Source: Ipomoea triloba (lineage: Eukaryota > Streptophyta > Magnoliopsida > Solanales > Convolvulaceae). From it: DNA of 64,000 bases. Numbering within the stretch: the stretch's first letter is position 1; every line of letters begins with the position of its first letter. The notes beneath the pieces were generated by a model, which saw nothing but the letters and a program-made list of their open reading frames with translations, ran no database searches and was not told the origin of the DNA. The stretch lies in contig NC_044930.1 in the NCBI RefSeq assembly GCF_003576645.1, forward strand, positions 5,940,711 through 6,004,710. Direction: 5' to 3'. The position numbers were made by a program, and so were the translations under genes. Of the stretch, positions 46,038 to 57,585 are shown piece by piece.

Positions 46038-47104
46038 GAGAAATTTAGTCTTAGACTTAGTTTGACAGTTATAGTCCTCCATAATATTTTTTGCCAGATT
46101 GTAGCTAGCTTATTGGTCATTAGACACTTTTAGTCCTCCGTCACATGTGCTGTTAGTTGACCATGAAATTGAAGGGCTTTTAAGTGTTTTTATGTGTTCT
46201 TCTTCTTAAGTCTAGTCAATGGTCGTATTTATGTTTATAATGCGAAGACTCTAAGTCAGGCAAAGACCCTAAGTCGATGAATCCTAATGAGTTCTAAGCA
46301 ATTAACAAGCTAATTCTATTAATTCCTACCTAATTCGAAGCAATTTCTATCTAATTGGACCTTATCGTCATATAGCTCAGCTCAGAGTGCTAAGCCATCT
46401 TCACCAATCACCAGAGCATATTCCCACCATTAACGCTGACGGCGAAGACGCTAGTGGTGGCCGTACTGGTGGTGGCGAAGACGCTGACCATCACTACTGG
46501 CCGTATTGGTGGTGGCGCGGCTACTAGCCACACTGGATGGGGGTGGCGAGGCCACTGGGGGTTGCGAGCCCGCAGCGGCCTTGTGGAAGATTACCGCAAA
46601 GCGGGTGAAGGGACTGGCCGCGGATATGACTCGGGGAATGGCCGCGGCGGCAGTGTTGGTGGAGGTTCTGCGGATGATTTGGGTTTGGATGGAGAGGTCG
46701 TCAGAGGCGGTTGTAGCAGTGGATATGGGACCGGAAGCGGAGGTGGAGACGATGGAGGTGATCATGGCAGTGGGGTAACTACGAACTAATCGAAGGACAC
46801 GACAGCGGTGGTGGAGGAGTTCCAACTCCGGTGCAAGCCACACAATTGCATTGAAAAATATTGTAATGAATTTATCATTCACCTTGATGAAGTCTATATA
46901 AAGGGAAACCATTAATGGTGTTTACAACGGGGAGAAAGACAATAAAAAGACATAAAAAGGCCTTTCACTTTCAGGGTCCACTAACTGACGGATGACTAAA
47001 AATATCCAACTACCAATAACCGTGGCTATAATCTGACAAAAAATATTATGAAGGACTATAACTGTCCATTCCCTAATAAGTCTAGGACTAAATAAGGAAT
47101 AAAC
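46038..47104. mobile_element. Pack-MULE-like element with GC-rich interior
   Basis: Long inverted arms, 46038-46215 and 46925-47104, share AATTTAGTCTTAGACTTA, GACAGTTATAGTCCTCCATA, ATATTTTTTGCCAGATT and TTTTAGTCCTCCGTCA. The interior 46430-46850 is strikingly GC-rich and open in several frames on both strands (for example 46451-46912 minus, 46454-46789 plus), unlike neighbouring DNA, as in gene fragments captured by Mutator elements. I do not recognise the captured sequence. Target duplication unresolved because of the poly-T at the left end. Confidence 0.65.
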
Positions 47105-47606
47105 TTTAAATAGTATCAAGTTAGTAATTACCATCTGTTTTTAAAGTTACGAATATCTATCTCTTTTTCTTGTTGACGAGAAAAACTCAAATAAACTACA
47201 GCTCCTGAGTGTGTACGTAAATTCTATCTCGTGTCCTAAGTGAAAAACCTCATTTTATTCGGTAATGGAACGGAATGGAATTTTTTTATATTATATTAAA
47301 TCCCGAAAGCAATTTACTAATGAAACATAGTTGTATTTAATTTAATTTATTAATCATAACTAAACGGACTAAAGAACACGCTCGCTCAGATTATTATTAA
47401 AAAAAAAAAACTGATAATTTGAAGGCATTTACCTCTTCACAATGGTCGTGTCTTCTCTGTTGTAGAACGTACCTTACCGCAATGAACTACTCCGATCGAT
47501 CCAACTATATATTTTACTGTTTTCCCTACTCCACTTCCCCATGCATGCATGCCACCACCAAAACCTCGTTATCACTACATGCATGCATCCAAGTTCTAAG
47601 TCCTGG
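47105..47606. other. Upstream region of the cyclin gene
   Basis: AT-rich. ATGCATGCATG phrases (47541-47590) lie shortly before the start codon. No other feature. Confidence 0.5.
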
Positions 47607-50100
47607 ATGGAGAGTTTGCTGTGCGACGAAGTTTTGGATTTCAGTTCCCTGAGCGCTGCCTCGCCGCCGCCAGCAGCGGCGGAGCGGCCGCCTAGTTTCG
47701 TCTGCTCTACGGCCACCACCGCCGCAGTCTCCTCCAGAAATGACTTTGAAGAGGCCGTTGGGTTCCTTGTGGAGAAGGAGATGAGTTACATGCCCAAACC
47801 GGGTTATGTAAACCTCCTTCAATCCAACGCTTTGATTTACCATGCTAGGCAAAAAGCTATTAGCTGGATCATTCAGGTAATGTTGACCTAACCCGGCCCG
47901 CCTTTCAGTTTTTTGTGTTTACCAATATAGCTAGCACTTTGTCCAGTCTTAATTGGGTCAGTCTGGTGCGAATGGAGATTAATCTGAAGCTTAAAGGTGT
48001 CTCCTACTATTAAAGTCTGCTCAGGACACCTCGTGGTCTGACAAAAAAAATAAAACTTTAGTTTATATACATGTAACCTCAGTCTAATGTTGAATTTTAT
48101 TGTGTGTGTGTATTTTGTAGGTTCAAAAGAGTTTGAGTGTCTCTATGGAAACAGTATTTTATGCTGCGAATTACCTTGATAGATTCATCTCATTGAACAA
48201 ATGCCAAGTATGGGTATTATCTGATCTGTCTGTAGCTTTTATGTTTTTAATTAATTAATTAATTGTAATTTGTTTTAACAACTAACTTTAGCAATTTGGT
48301 ATATATATAGGGATGGACGTGTTGTACGTTTGACTTGCTCGCAGTTGCATGCTTGTACTTGGCTTCAAAGTTCAATGAAACACACCCTCCTCCTCTGCCT
48401 GCATTGCAGGTCATTCATTTCATTTCATATATATTTTAGTTTCCATGCATTTTTTTAGGAGAACAAAGTGTGCACTGATTAAATTCGTTTTAGGTGACGA
48501 GGAAAACTCGCAACCATTATTGCCTTACACTAGGTCGATCAATACCAAGATCATGCCAAAAAAAACAATAGACAACTTACAGTACAATAGGAGCCAAACT
48601 TTTTTTTTTTTTGAGTACTGCTGACTATGTTACAATGTAGTATCTGTTCATAGCTACTTCCTACTGAAGCACAAAGAGTCAACAGTTACCTCCACTGAGG
48701 CTCAAACACACTCCCATCATCCATGTGAGAGTGTTAACTGGGATACCGGGTACCACTTGGTTTAGGAGCCAAACTTGGAAAATATATATTGTGATTATCA
48801 AATTAATAGTCCTACTAACTTGGCTAGAGTTGTCCCCATTTGCATGCATTTCTGTTTCTATGTAAAGTGATGAATATATGAATTGATATAAAATAGATGG
48901 AGGGGCTAGGGCATCCCCCATTTGGATCTAACATGTTTGGGCGGATGGAGTCATCGCTTCTGCAAGGTCTTGAATGGAAGCTGTTGGCCACAACTACTTA
49001 TTCTTACCTGCAACTCACGGAAACCCTACAAGATGAGTTGAAGACACGCGCTACCCAGATACTCCTTCAAACACTTTTAGGTACTCTTTTTCCAAGCGGC
49101 CATATATATAATATATAAAAGGAAAAAGAGCATGTATAATCAAGCTATCAAACAAGAAAAATATACTACCTCCGTCCCAAAATGGTTGTCTGGTTCGTTT
49201 AACGAGGCTTGACGGAAGTAATTTTTAATACAATTTTTCATATTATTAAGTTTAGTATTAATATATAAAATTTATATATTTAGAAACTACATTAAAAGTA
49301 CTATTAAACAAAAAAAAATAAATTTAAAAATAATAAAAAATTACTAAAGAAAATAAGTAAAGAAGGAAGAGTTGATTTGACCAATGAATAGTAAATAGGA
49401 CAGGTAAAATGGGACAGAGGGAATATATAATTAACACAAAATTTTCAAATTTTCCCTCTAAAATTCAATATATCATATCATATTACTTATTTAGAGTTGT
49501 CATTTCTCAGTCATATTAAGAATTTACATGTTTAAAGAATCCAAAAAATGCTTCAATTGTAAATATTTTGCTTGTTTGATTACATACTCGATCCTTCCTC
49601 TCATTTTACGTATATGATTTGGTTAATGAGATTTTAGTATTTTACTGAAGATTGGTATCCAAATTTATATATTTAGAAACTACATTAAAAGTATTATTGT
49701 TGATGAATATGCAGATCCAAAATTTGTAGGGTTCCGGCCTAGTTTGGTCGCAGAATCCGTAGTCCAGTGCATCCTCAATCCCCAGGAGAAGGACCAGTAT
49801 TTCTACCATTTCAGTGCTCTCATTCCTCAAGTTGAAAAGGTCAGGAAATTAAATTAAATGCTGAGCAGTAGAGTGTTTAAAGATTGAAATTATGTTAATT
49901 GTGAATTAGGCGGAATGCAGGATGATATAATGAAGAAGATCCATGAGATGGTGGAGAAGGAAGACACGGCGACATGGGAGAAGAAGGAAGAATACTGTAG
50001 TGGTGATTGTGCTGCGTTTCTAACGTTACAACTGGAAGAAGCTACTGCAGACTTGAAGAACATTGATGGATCAACCAGAAAGAGGAGGAGGGATACTTAG
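47607..50100 (+). CDS. CYCD: D-type cyclin
   Basis: Six exons: 47607-47876, 48121-48207, 48311-48409, 48897-49080, 49715-49839, 49921-50100, all GT-AG, giving 314 residues. Residues 4-8 read LLCDE, the LxCxE retinoblastoma-binding motif of D cyclins. The cyclin N-box spans about residues 50-155 (RQKAISWIIQVQKSLSVS, YAANYLDRFISLNKCQ, DLLAVACLYLASKFNET, then GMESSLLQGLEWKL-like), followed by a C-terminal fold (FRPSLVAESVVQCILNP). Role: with CDKA drives G1/S entry by RBR phosphorylation, in the nucleus. A basic tail (RKRRRD) ends the protein. The first ATG upstream of LxCxE at 47541 would add 22 unlikely residues, so 47607 is chosen. Subclass (CYCD5 or other) not resolved. Introns 3 and 4 carry SINE and MITE insertions. 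Confidence 0.93.
48440..48837 (-). mobile_element. Nested SINEs in cyclin intron 3
   Basis: On the minus strand the outer SINE starts GGGGACAACTCTAGCCAAGT (48837) and ends in GTGACGAGG-type wording near 48495. The second-family SINE (GTACCCGGTATCCCAGTTAA to the poly-A, plus-strand poly-T 48600-48613) sits inside it. Confidence 0.65.
49166..49423. mobile_element. Stowaway-type MITE, copy 2, in cyclin intron 4
   Basis: 258 bp, inverse of the copy at 4613-4870. Ends CTACCTCCGTCCC and GGGACAGAGGGAA with TA flanks. Shared interior phrases include GTTCGTTTAACGAGGCTTGA. Confidence 0.88.
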
Positions 50101-51672
50101 CTTAGCTTACTGTTGATATTATATTTTCTGAAATATTAAGGATGATATGATTAGTTGTCCTTGTTGTAAAACTATTATATATACCGTATTGTGTGCATAT
50201 TTTTATAAACTATTGGGTATATACCCAACATTATGATGTATGCATGACACCATACCAAAAATATATTCTATTTACATTTGGAATAAAAACATTGCTTTGT
50301 TTATTTGAGGGTTGAGACTCCATCTACATTAATTTTGGTCCATCTAGTGGTGGCTTAAACCATTTGATCAACTTTCAAGATCTATTGGTTGTTTGTGATT
50401 GAGACATTGTCATTTCTCCATTTCCATAGCCACAGGAGTCCGGTTATTGCGAATAGAGCCGTTGTGTTTGCGATTGTCTACGTAGTAACCATTATATTAA
50501 TGCCGACATCGAACCAGTTTGTAATAATTAAATGCCGTGTTAGGAGCGTGTCACTCTGGGGCATTCATTGATCATGTGTTCTGCTGTTTCGATGCAGGTA
50601 GGACAAATTTTGAGTTACCGAAATCCAGAATTCATTGTATTCTTTGAAACCCATTTAATACCATCTTACAGATTTTTTTTTTTTAGAATATTCCTAAATT
50701 ATATGCATAAATTAGAATTCATAGAATCTTCTAAAATATTAGAGATTGTATAGAATTATAAGTAGAATTCTAGAGATAAAATTTTAACCGTAGAATTAAG
50801 TCGATTCTCGGATGATGTGGACTAGGAGAAATAGCTTTCTTGGGAGCTTATTTTGGAAGAGGCTCTAAGAGGGCTATTTCTACTAATCCATCTCCTCATT
50901 GGATGGTTGGAATCGACTTAATCCAACGATTAAGATTTTATCAATAGAATTATAGTATTATACTTATAATTCTATACCATCTCTAATATTTTAGAAGATA
51001 TTTTTTTCATTTGTTTTATTTGCATATGTGATATTTAAATAACAAATTTTAGTCCGCTTTATTCTAGAATTATTTTTACATTATAGTTATTTTCTATTGG
51101 AGATTTGATCATCGGATTAAATATATATATGCCAAAAAATTGAGTCATGCATTTTGATGACCAAATATAAAAATGATATATTTTTATAAAATAGGTAAAA
51201 AGAACTACCATGCTATTGAAAATGGTTAATAAACCAAAAGAAATAGGATGTTCTCACTTAAAACTTGCTCAATTTGACGGTAGTGTGAGGTTTGATCAAC
51301 TCTTGCTGCAAACATTAGGTGTTTAAGTTCGGGTTATGTTCTTTTGCACAAAAGTCTATAGGTTGGTGTCCGAGTTTTGAAATTAGATTAATTTGATTTA
51401 TCTTATCAAGTCCGAAATGTGAATTTATGGGATTCAGAATATAGTTTCTCGGGGAAACTTGAGTTATTAAAAAAAATATTCAAAAGACAAATTGTAATAA
51501 CCTTCAAAAAAAAACGCTAAATTGTAATTTGTTGATCATAATAAATATGAGGATGGAGATGAAACACGTCACCCCCAAAAGTGGGACCCATCACATATCA
51601 ACGCAATCCTCAAAGTTGAACCCAGAATTATTTCATAGGAGCTTCAACCAAAGCTCTCCACAGTCCACAGAT
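50101..51672. other. Intergenic DNA
   Basis: 3' flank of the cyclin gene, a possible LINE relic, and an inverted pair (AGAATTCTAGAGATAAAATT near 50765 versus AATTATAGTATTATACTTAT near 50950, around CGATTCTCGGATG / GGTTGGAATCGAC) suggesting a small fold-back element at about 50670-51010. No gene. Confidence 0.45.
50395..50605 (-). pseudogene. Possible LINE reverse-transcriptase zinc-finger remnant
   Basis: Minus-strand reading QICPTCIETAEHMINECPRV resembles the C-x2-C-x-n-H-x-n-C zf-RVT motif of plant LINE reverse transcriptases; the rest is broken by stops. Weak call. Confidence 0.35.
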
Positions 51673-52895
51673 ATGGCATCAACACTCTCATCGTCTTTCC
51701 TCTCACTCTCAACAAAACTTAAACCCCAACACAATCAACTCTTCTTCTTCACAAATCGCATTCATAGCTCCACAATTTCCCATAAACCAATCTCCTTCAA
51801 AATTCAAGCTGCAAAGCTTCCTGCCGGAGTATCTCTCTCTCTACCAAACACCGCTTTTTTTTTTTTTTCTGTTTTTTTTCCTTTTCTTTCTAACTAATGA
51901 ATTACTCGATTCATTGAAGGTGGAATTGCCCAAGGAGCAGCCAAAACTTGAGCGTCCATTTCTGGGTTTCACCAGAACTGCTGAAATATGGAATTCCAGA
52001 GCTTGCATGATTGGTCTCATTGGAACTTTCATTGTTGAACTGGTCAGTCTCTCGTGTCCACTTCTTCTATCAATCTTTTAAGGAGGTGTTTGGTTGGATG
52101 GAAAATGTTTTCCAAAAAAAATGTATTCCTTGAATTTGAATTTGAGGAAAATTAGGGGTGTGTTTGGTTCGTACATGGGAATTGGAATCGGAATGGGTAT
52201 CAAATACTTGGTAAGGGTAATGTTGGTGAAAGTATTTAGCATGTTTGGTAGTTGGGTGGAATATGGATGATTATTAATAGTTGGGAAAGAAAGGATGAAG
52301 GCAAATGAAATCCTTATTTAATAAGGGTATGGAATCCATAGTAGCATTCTCAAAACCTATCAACCAAACACTAGCAATCACTTTAATACCCATTTCTTAT
52401 GCCTAAACCCACCAACCAAACACACCCTAAATTTTTCTTGGACTGCAAAACATTTTCCTATTTTTCTTGGACTGCAAAACATTTTCCTTAAGATCAAGGA
52501 AAACATTTTTCTTGGCCACTCCTTGGGTATTTTGTTTTCCATGGAAAATAATGACGACAATTATGTTCTCACTAACTATCTTTAATTACCATTATTATTA
52601 TTGTTATTATTGTGTGTGGATATAATTATCGTAATTTCTTTTCCACCAACTAAACAATGAAATTTATTTTCCTGATAATTTGTTTTTCATGGAATTTGAA
52701 TTCCGTTTACTTTAAATATTTTCCATTTTTCAGCAAACCAAACGGGCTGTAAATGATTTACTGCTTATTTTTCCTGGATAATTACTAATTAGTCTGAATA
52801 TTGTGCTCTGCATTCTGTGTTTTCAGATCTTGAATAGGGGAATTCTTCAGATTATTGGAGTGGATGTTGGGAAAGGCCTTGATCTTCCCCTATGA
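51673..52895 (+). CDS. OHP1: One-helix protein 1 (OHP1/LIL2), chloroplast thylakoid
   Basis: Three exons, 51673-51828, 51920-52042 and 52827-52895, phase 0 throughout, giving 115 residues. The first 48 or so residues are a Ser/Thr/His-rich transit peptide ending near IQAAKLPAG. The mature part has FLGFTRTAEIWNSRACMIGL with the LHC chlorophyll-binding pattern E74, N77, R79, one membrane helix (about 74-93), and the family-typical tail ILQIIGVDVGKGLDLPL. OHP1, with OHP2 and HCF244, carries chlorophyll during photosystem II D1 assembly. Start: the first Met giving a transit peptide (MASTLSSSF). Intron 2 has a hAT-like MITE. Exons 2 and 3 recur at 61865-62491 in a truncated copy. Confidence 0.95.
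52153..52430. mobile_element. hAT-like MITE in OHP1 intron 2
   Basis: Ends TAGGGGTGTGTTTGGTT and AACCAAACACACCCTAA in inverted orientation. Absent from the corresponding intron of the duplicate (435 versus 784 nt). Target duplication not clear. Confidence 0.7.
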
Positions 52896-53344
52896 GTATT
52901 GGGGTGTTTTTGCCTTGTAACACAACTGTATTTCATTCATGCCATCACATATATGTAATTCTGAAAACAAGTTACTATTATACTTCAAAGATTTCAAATA
53001 ACTTCGTATTTTCTGAATTATGGGGAATAAATAATGATGAACATGTTTTCTGTTTTTCCTTTATTTTTTCATAGAAAAAAAAAAAAGAAAACAAACAAAA
53101 AATGATCTAAATGACCCTGCATATTCTGGTATCTATAACAGCCACTTTGGAAGAAGACTCAGAAGGTGGTTCCAGTGCTTCAGCTAAGGATAATCTGGGA
53201 TTTTTCCAGGCAGATTCTGCCCAAAGCTTTATTCTCTCCCCTTCGGCTTTTCTATTCTGTTGCAGACACAATGTTTCTGCATAACCACCTATACAAACAA
53301 ATCAACTAAGTCGATTAAGCGATCGAACAGGGAAAATATCATCA

Positions 53345-53545
53345 AATGGCTTGTCAAGTTATGATCATAGCTCAATGGTCGAAAAGTTGAGTGTGGGTAT
53401 AGTGGCCTAGCAAATACTCGGGTTTGAATCCTCAATGGGGGAGGATCTCAGCCTTGGGGTAAAAAGCAAGCACTCAGACCTTGCCTGCGATTTACATTTT
53501 CTCACAATCTCCAAGGCAGGGGGTGAGGGGCCCTCACGTTTAGGG
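53345..53545 (+). repeat. tRNA-derived SINE with A and B boxes
   Basis: TAGCTCAATGGT (A-box region) and GGGTTTGAATCC (B box) are separated by about 50 nt, followed by CAATGGGGGAGGATCTCAGC. It lies in the last intron of the TPR-like copy and is also in the duplicate (62945-63145), so it predates the duplication. Confidence 0.72.
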
Positions 53546-54350
53546 TTTAAACATCTAAGTTTGATCATAGAATCCAAGGGTTTTCTGTAACTAGAACAGA
53601 TTGAAAAACAGTCACTGTGTATCTCGAAAACAAATGTACACATTACCTATTTCAAGAACTTGGATATCTTAATATCTTTTCAGTCCTTGGAACTAGCTCA
53701 AACTGAAAATTTCTTGCAGGTTTACTAATTGAATGCATGAAATCTGCTAATAGTTTTTTGCAGTATGGTGAATCCAGAAACATTTACTAAATGAATGTAT
53801 GCAATCTGCTTATCTCGGTTTAAGTTGTAATATGCACATTATTAAAACAAATAAATTGCCTTAACTAGTTATGGCATGGTAGTTTTTTTATACAAATCGC
53901 TGTATCAACTGATTTCGGGATAGGTTCAAAATATAGACTCCATATTATATGTCTTTTTTGTTAAACACAGGCTTAACGCCTTATAACTGAATGCAATTAA
54001 TAAGTGGAGTACCTCTCGCAAGGGCAATTATATCTCTTCTGCAAGCCTTCTCTTCAGCACCTGTAAGCACAGATCGCACAATTCAAGATTTCATTTCTAA
54101 TGCATCTTTTATACCCCTCTATCCCAAACAACTGTCATGAGAAGGAAAACACATATATAGGAGATTGTATTTAATATTCCACTTACCATTTAATTTAATT
54201 GATTATTTGCAATTTTTCATATTCCCTCTTCATAAGTTTACCGTTTAATTGAACTTTAATTATGGAGTACAACTTAAGGGTATTGTAGGAAATGAACCCA
54301 TGAAAACCATTGATGAAACTTTAAAAACGAAATACCATTCATAAAAATAC

Positions 54351-54717
54351 GGAAAAAGTGTCAAATAGGCCACTGAACTTATCGCTTTTGTGCAATTGGG
54401 CCATTGAACTTAAAAAGTGTGCAATTCAGCCATCAAACAAGTAAAATTTGTACAATTGAACCATTTTTACAAAAATTTTCTGATAAAATCCAATTATATT
54501 ACTAACGTATATGTATTAAGAGTGGCATTTTCTTCTACCATGCTAGTTGGGAGTCAATATTGAAATGTTTTAAACTCAAATTGAATTAAAAAATTTTAGA
54601 AAAATGTCCTAATTGCACATATTTTACTTGTTTGATGGTTGAATTGCACACTTTTTAAGTTCAATGGTCTAATTGCACATAAGCGATAAGTTCAGTGGCC
54701 TATTTGACACTTTTTCC
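54351..54717. mobile_element. Mutator-type MITE (367 bp)
   Basis: Ends GGAAAAAGTGTCAAATAGGC and its complement, with inverted similarity for about 100 bp (CCACTGAACTTATCGCTT). Flanks TAAAAATAC (54342-54350) and TAAAAGTAC (54718-54726) form a 9-bp duplication with one mismatch. Roughly 30-bp GGCCATTGAACTT repeats make up each arm. Confidence 0.82.
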
Positions 54718-55673
54718 TAAAAGTACAAAATGCAAACTTTTACTTGATTCAAAATTTCAAATGATGATCAACAGTTTCATAGAGGTTTACTTGACCCAGT
54801 TCTAAATGAAGTCCAACAAGTGCCTCCGAGGCAGCAACAACAACAACGGCCATAAGCTATCAATAGCAAAGTCGTTGGCCAGTAAATAACTAAAAACGGT
54901 TTATTAACTTAACTATGCAATAATAAAGATTACCTTTAACAATTATTCAAGACGAGCTTAATTGTTGAATTTTCTGAAGTTTCTCAATTGCTTCTTCATA
55001 ATTTCCACTGAACACCCATTAGGAAAGAAGAACAACAGGGCAAGAAAATGATGAAATTAATACAAATTCAATTAATCGAAAATATATATACTAATGAAAA
55101 TTGACTATCAGAAAATTGTTTCTTTAAGAAGAAGAAGAAACCTATCATATAATAATGTAGACATCGCGAGTAAAACCATCCCTCTAGCATTCTCATCGGA
55201 GTGAGTAGAGTAGCACTGCTCCAAAACCAACTGAGCTTGAGCATACGCATCATCTATATTTGTATAGTTTTTTCTTTTTTTAAACAATCTTTAAAAATAT
55301 GCTTAATAAAAAAAAATGGATGATGGAAGAAAAGGCCTGATTTTTTAGAACGGGCAAGAGAGAGCGTAATTCGTCATCTCAAGAGCAACCGCGTTAACAT
55401 TGAAAGATCTGTCTAGGTCGTCATCATCATCATCATTATCATCATTATTATTATTACTACTACTACATAAGGGCATTTTAGTCATTTTGTCACTTCTTAC
55501 CTTTCAATTCCCTATACCCTATACTCCTATTTCTGCATACCAACCATTGTAATTTCAATTCCTACTTAATTCATTGAATTGCAATTCCAACCGAATTACA
55601 ATTCTTTTCCCTCCTAATTCCTTCCTCCCAACCAAACGCCCTGTTATTGAAGCCATAATTTCACGGTGTGTTG

Positions 55674-55676
<3 letters not shown>

Positions 55677-55737
<61 letters not shown>

Positions 55738-55804
55738 NNNNNNNNNNNNNNNNNNNNNNNNNNNNNNNNNNNNNNNNNNNNNNNNNNNNNNNNNNNNNNN
55801 NNNN

Positions 55805-55868
<64 letters not shown>
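55677..55868. repeat. (AT)n microsatellite with assembly gap
   Basis: AT repeats on both sides of 67 undetermined bases (55738-55804); true length unknown. Followed at about 55870-55950 by a GGTGATGAGGGAAAC SINE tail. Confidence 0.97.
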
Positions 55869-55874
<6 letters not shown>

Positions 55875-57151
55875 AGGTGATGAGGGAAACTTAGCTAGCG
55901 CAACCATAATTTCACAGCGTTCACATGGTAAGCCCGGCTAACCTGTGAACCACACAGGAAATTAAAGTTAAAATATGTGTGGTAGGATTAAATAAGGAGG
56001 TGTACGTAAGAATATATATTTTATTGTTTCTATTTTTTAAAATTACTTAATTGGATTTATTCTCTAAGTTTTGATGGTCAAATAAATTAAATTAAACTTA
56101 TTTTTACCAAATTGTTGTGACATTTTCATGAATAATTTGTGTGACAATTAATTATTTGTGAACAATATTTTATGTGTTATCAATAATACACAATGAATTA
56201 TGGCCTTTTCAGGTGCCATTATTTTTATTCAAACATTCCAATTACTTTTGGCAAGACTCAAAATGCCAAGTATGCACTTTTAATTGAAAATATAAAATAT
56301 GAGTATAGGAATAAAAATAAAGTTAATGGGAATTTCAAACTTCATACTCAAATTAAATTTGTTCATAAGGTACCTCACAGGCAGGCCATATTTATAATTT
56401 ACCTTTACACCCTTTGATTTTTTTTTTTTTTAAATACATCGGAAGAACAACTAGAAATAGTCAAATATGTTACAAAAAGCATTGCCAAGCTACTCTTACT
56501 GACTTCTCAGGAGAAGATGTTGCATCTCAAAATGTTTGGTATTAGTGTAAATGTAAATAGCACCCTCAAAGCTTGAACTAGGTGTGATATTCTATTTTTT
56601 TTTTTTAAATCAATCATTAACAAAAGCAACGTATATTCGATAAGAACTTTTGAGATATAATAAAAGTGTAATAATTGAATTTGATTATTTTATTAAATTC
56701 AATCACGAGAGTAATAACAATAAACTAGTTTGTACACGTGTTATAAAAGAATAACTACACACTATCTCATAGAATAAGGTAAATGTGCAAACTTGGCTTT
56801 TACAATCAAAAGTGCCTAATTTACACTTTCTCCGGCTTCTTTAAATTTAAAAAGAAAAGGTACAAATAATTAGAGGCTCGAATGAGAAAAAAATAATTAG
56901 TTTAAAAATACCTAATTTAAGTGTATCTGAATTCAAAATTCCCAGTAGCTTTGATGAGTGTTGGTATTGGGCGAGAGAGATTAGAGGCTTCCTTGTACAC
57001 AGTTCCAATGGCGTAATTTATAGGCCGGGGAGGGCGGTAAGAAATATATGGAGCATGCTTTTGTGATGTTGTGGTTTGGTACACGGCACAAAAGGCGTGC
57101 ATGCTACATCTTCCTTTTCACAATCTTTATATTTGTGAAATATTAAAAATA

Positions 57152-57585
57152 GGTAAAAACTTGTGTGAGACCATCGGGTCAAGATACAAATGTAACACTT
57201 ATATGCACACATGTCATACTTATATGCTCAAATGTAATACTAATCAGGAATAAAATTTTTGTTACTTATAAGGGTAAATGTAATACTTTTAAGGGAAAAT
57301 ACAATACTTTTACATTTCGATTTAAAAGTATTACATTTTTCCTCAAAAGTATTATATTTGCTCTTATAAGTAAGGGACACTTGTCAACATTACTTATTAT
57401 GAAAAATGTATTACTTTTTCTCTTAACTTATAAGTAACAAAAATTGTATTCTTAATTAGTGTTATATTTGAGCATATAAGTATGAGATTTGCACATATAA
57501 GTATGACATTTACATGGTTCTTTGGCCCGGCCCGACCCGTCTCACGAATAAGGATCCGTGAGACGGTCTCACACAAGTGTGACCC
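57152..57585. mobile_element. Mutator-type fold-back element with 21-bp units (434 bp)
   Basis: Ends GGTAAAAACTTGTGTGAGAC and, inverted, GGGTCACACTTGTGTGAGAC. Perfect 9-bp duplication TTAAAAATA at 57143-57151 and 57586-57594. Arms contain ATGTAACACTTATATGCACA and ATGTCATACTTATATGCTCA at 21-bp spacing, mirrored on the other arm (about 57460-57515). Confidence 0.87.

Larger units (their letters stand above)
51908..54341 (+). repeat. Segmental duplication, copy A
   Basis: Sequence from just before OHP1 exon 2 (GATTCATTGAAGGTGG) to GAAACTTTAAAA matches 61852-63944 nearly base for base outside intron 2. It covers OHP1 exons 2-3 and the last two exons of the convergent TPR-like gene. Direct orientation, about 9.9 kb apart. 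Confidence 0.93.
53107..55476 (-). pseudogene. TPR-like superfamily gene, disrupted copy
   Basis: Exon-like pieces on the minus strand: 55476-55337 (MPLCSSSNNNN, Asp run, FNVNAVALEMTNYAL, then a 2-nt deletion before LARSKKS and a GC donor); 55253-55142 (DAYAQAQLVLEQC, ENARGMVLLAMSTLLYD); 55007-54950 (GNYEEAIEKLQKIQQL, running into a stop); 54856-54796 (MAVVVVAASEALVGLHLELG); 54060-54013 (AEEKACRRDIIALARG); 53288-53107 (GYAETLCLQQNRKAEG, IKLWAESAWKNPRLSLAEAL, ending VIDTRICRVI). GNYEEAIEKLQ is TPR-like; the intact family member would have further exons between the fourth and fifth pieces, which are missing here. Frameshift, lost donor and missing exons argue for a pseudogene. Convergent with OHP1. 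Family assignment from recall of related plant proteins, not a search. Confidence 0.7.

Noticed and set aside
46451..46912. 153-residue minus-strand frame in the Pack-MULE-like element
   Set aside because: Open on both strands because of base composition; no recognised domain, so kept only as possible captured sequence.
51841..52032. 63-residue minus-strand frame over OHP1 exon 2
   Set aside because: Antisense shadow, repeated in the duplicate at 61711-62091.
55574..55907. Ile-Tyr repeat frames
   Set aside because: Translation of the (AT)n tract and gap.
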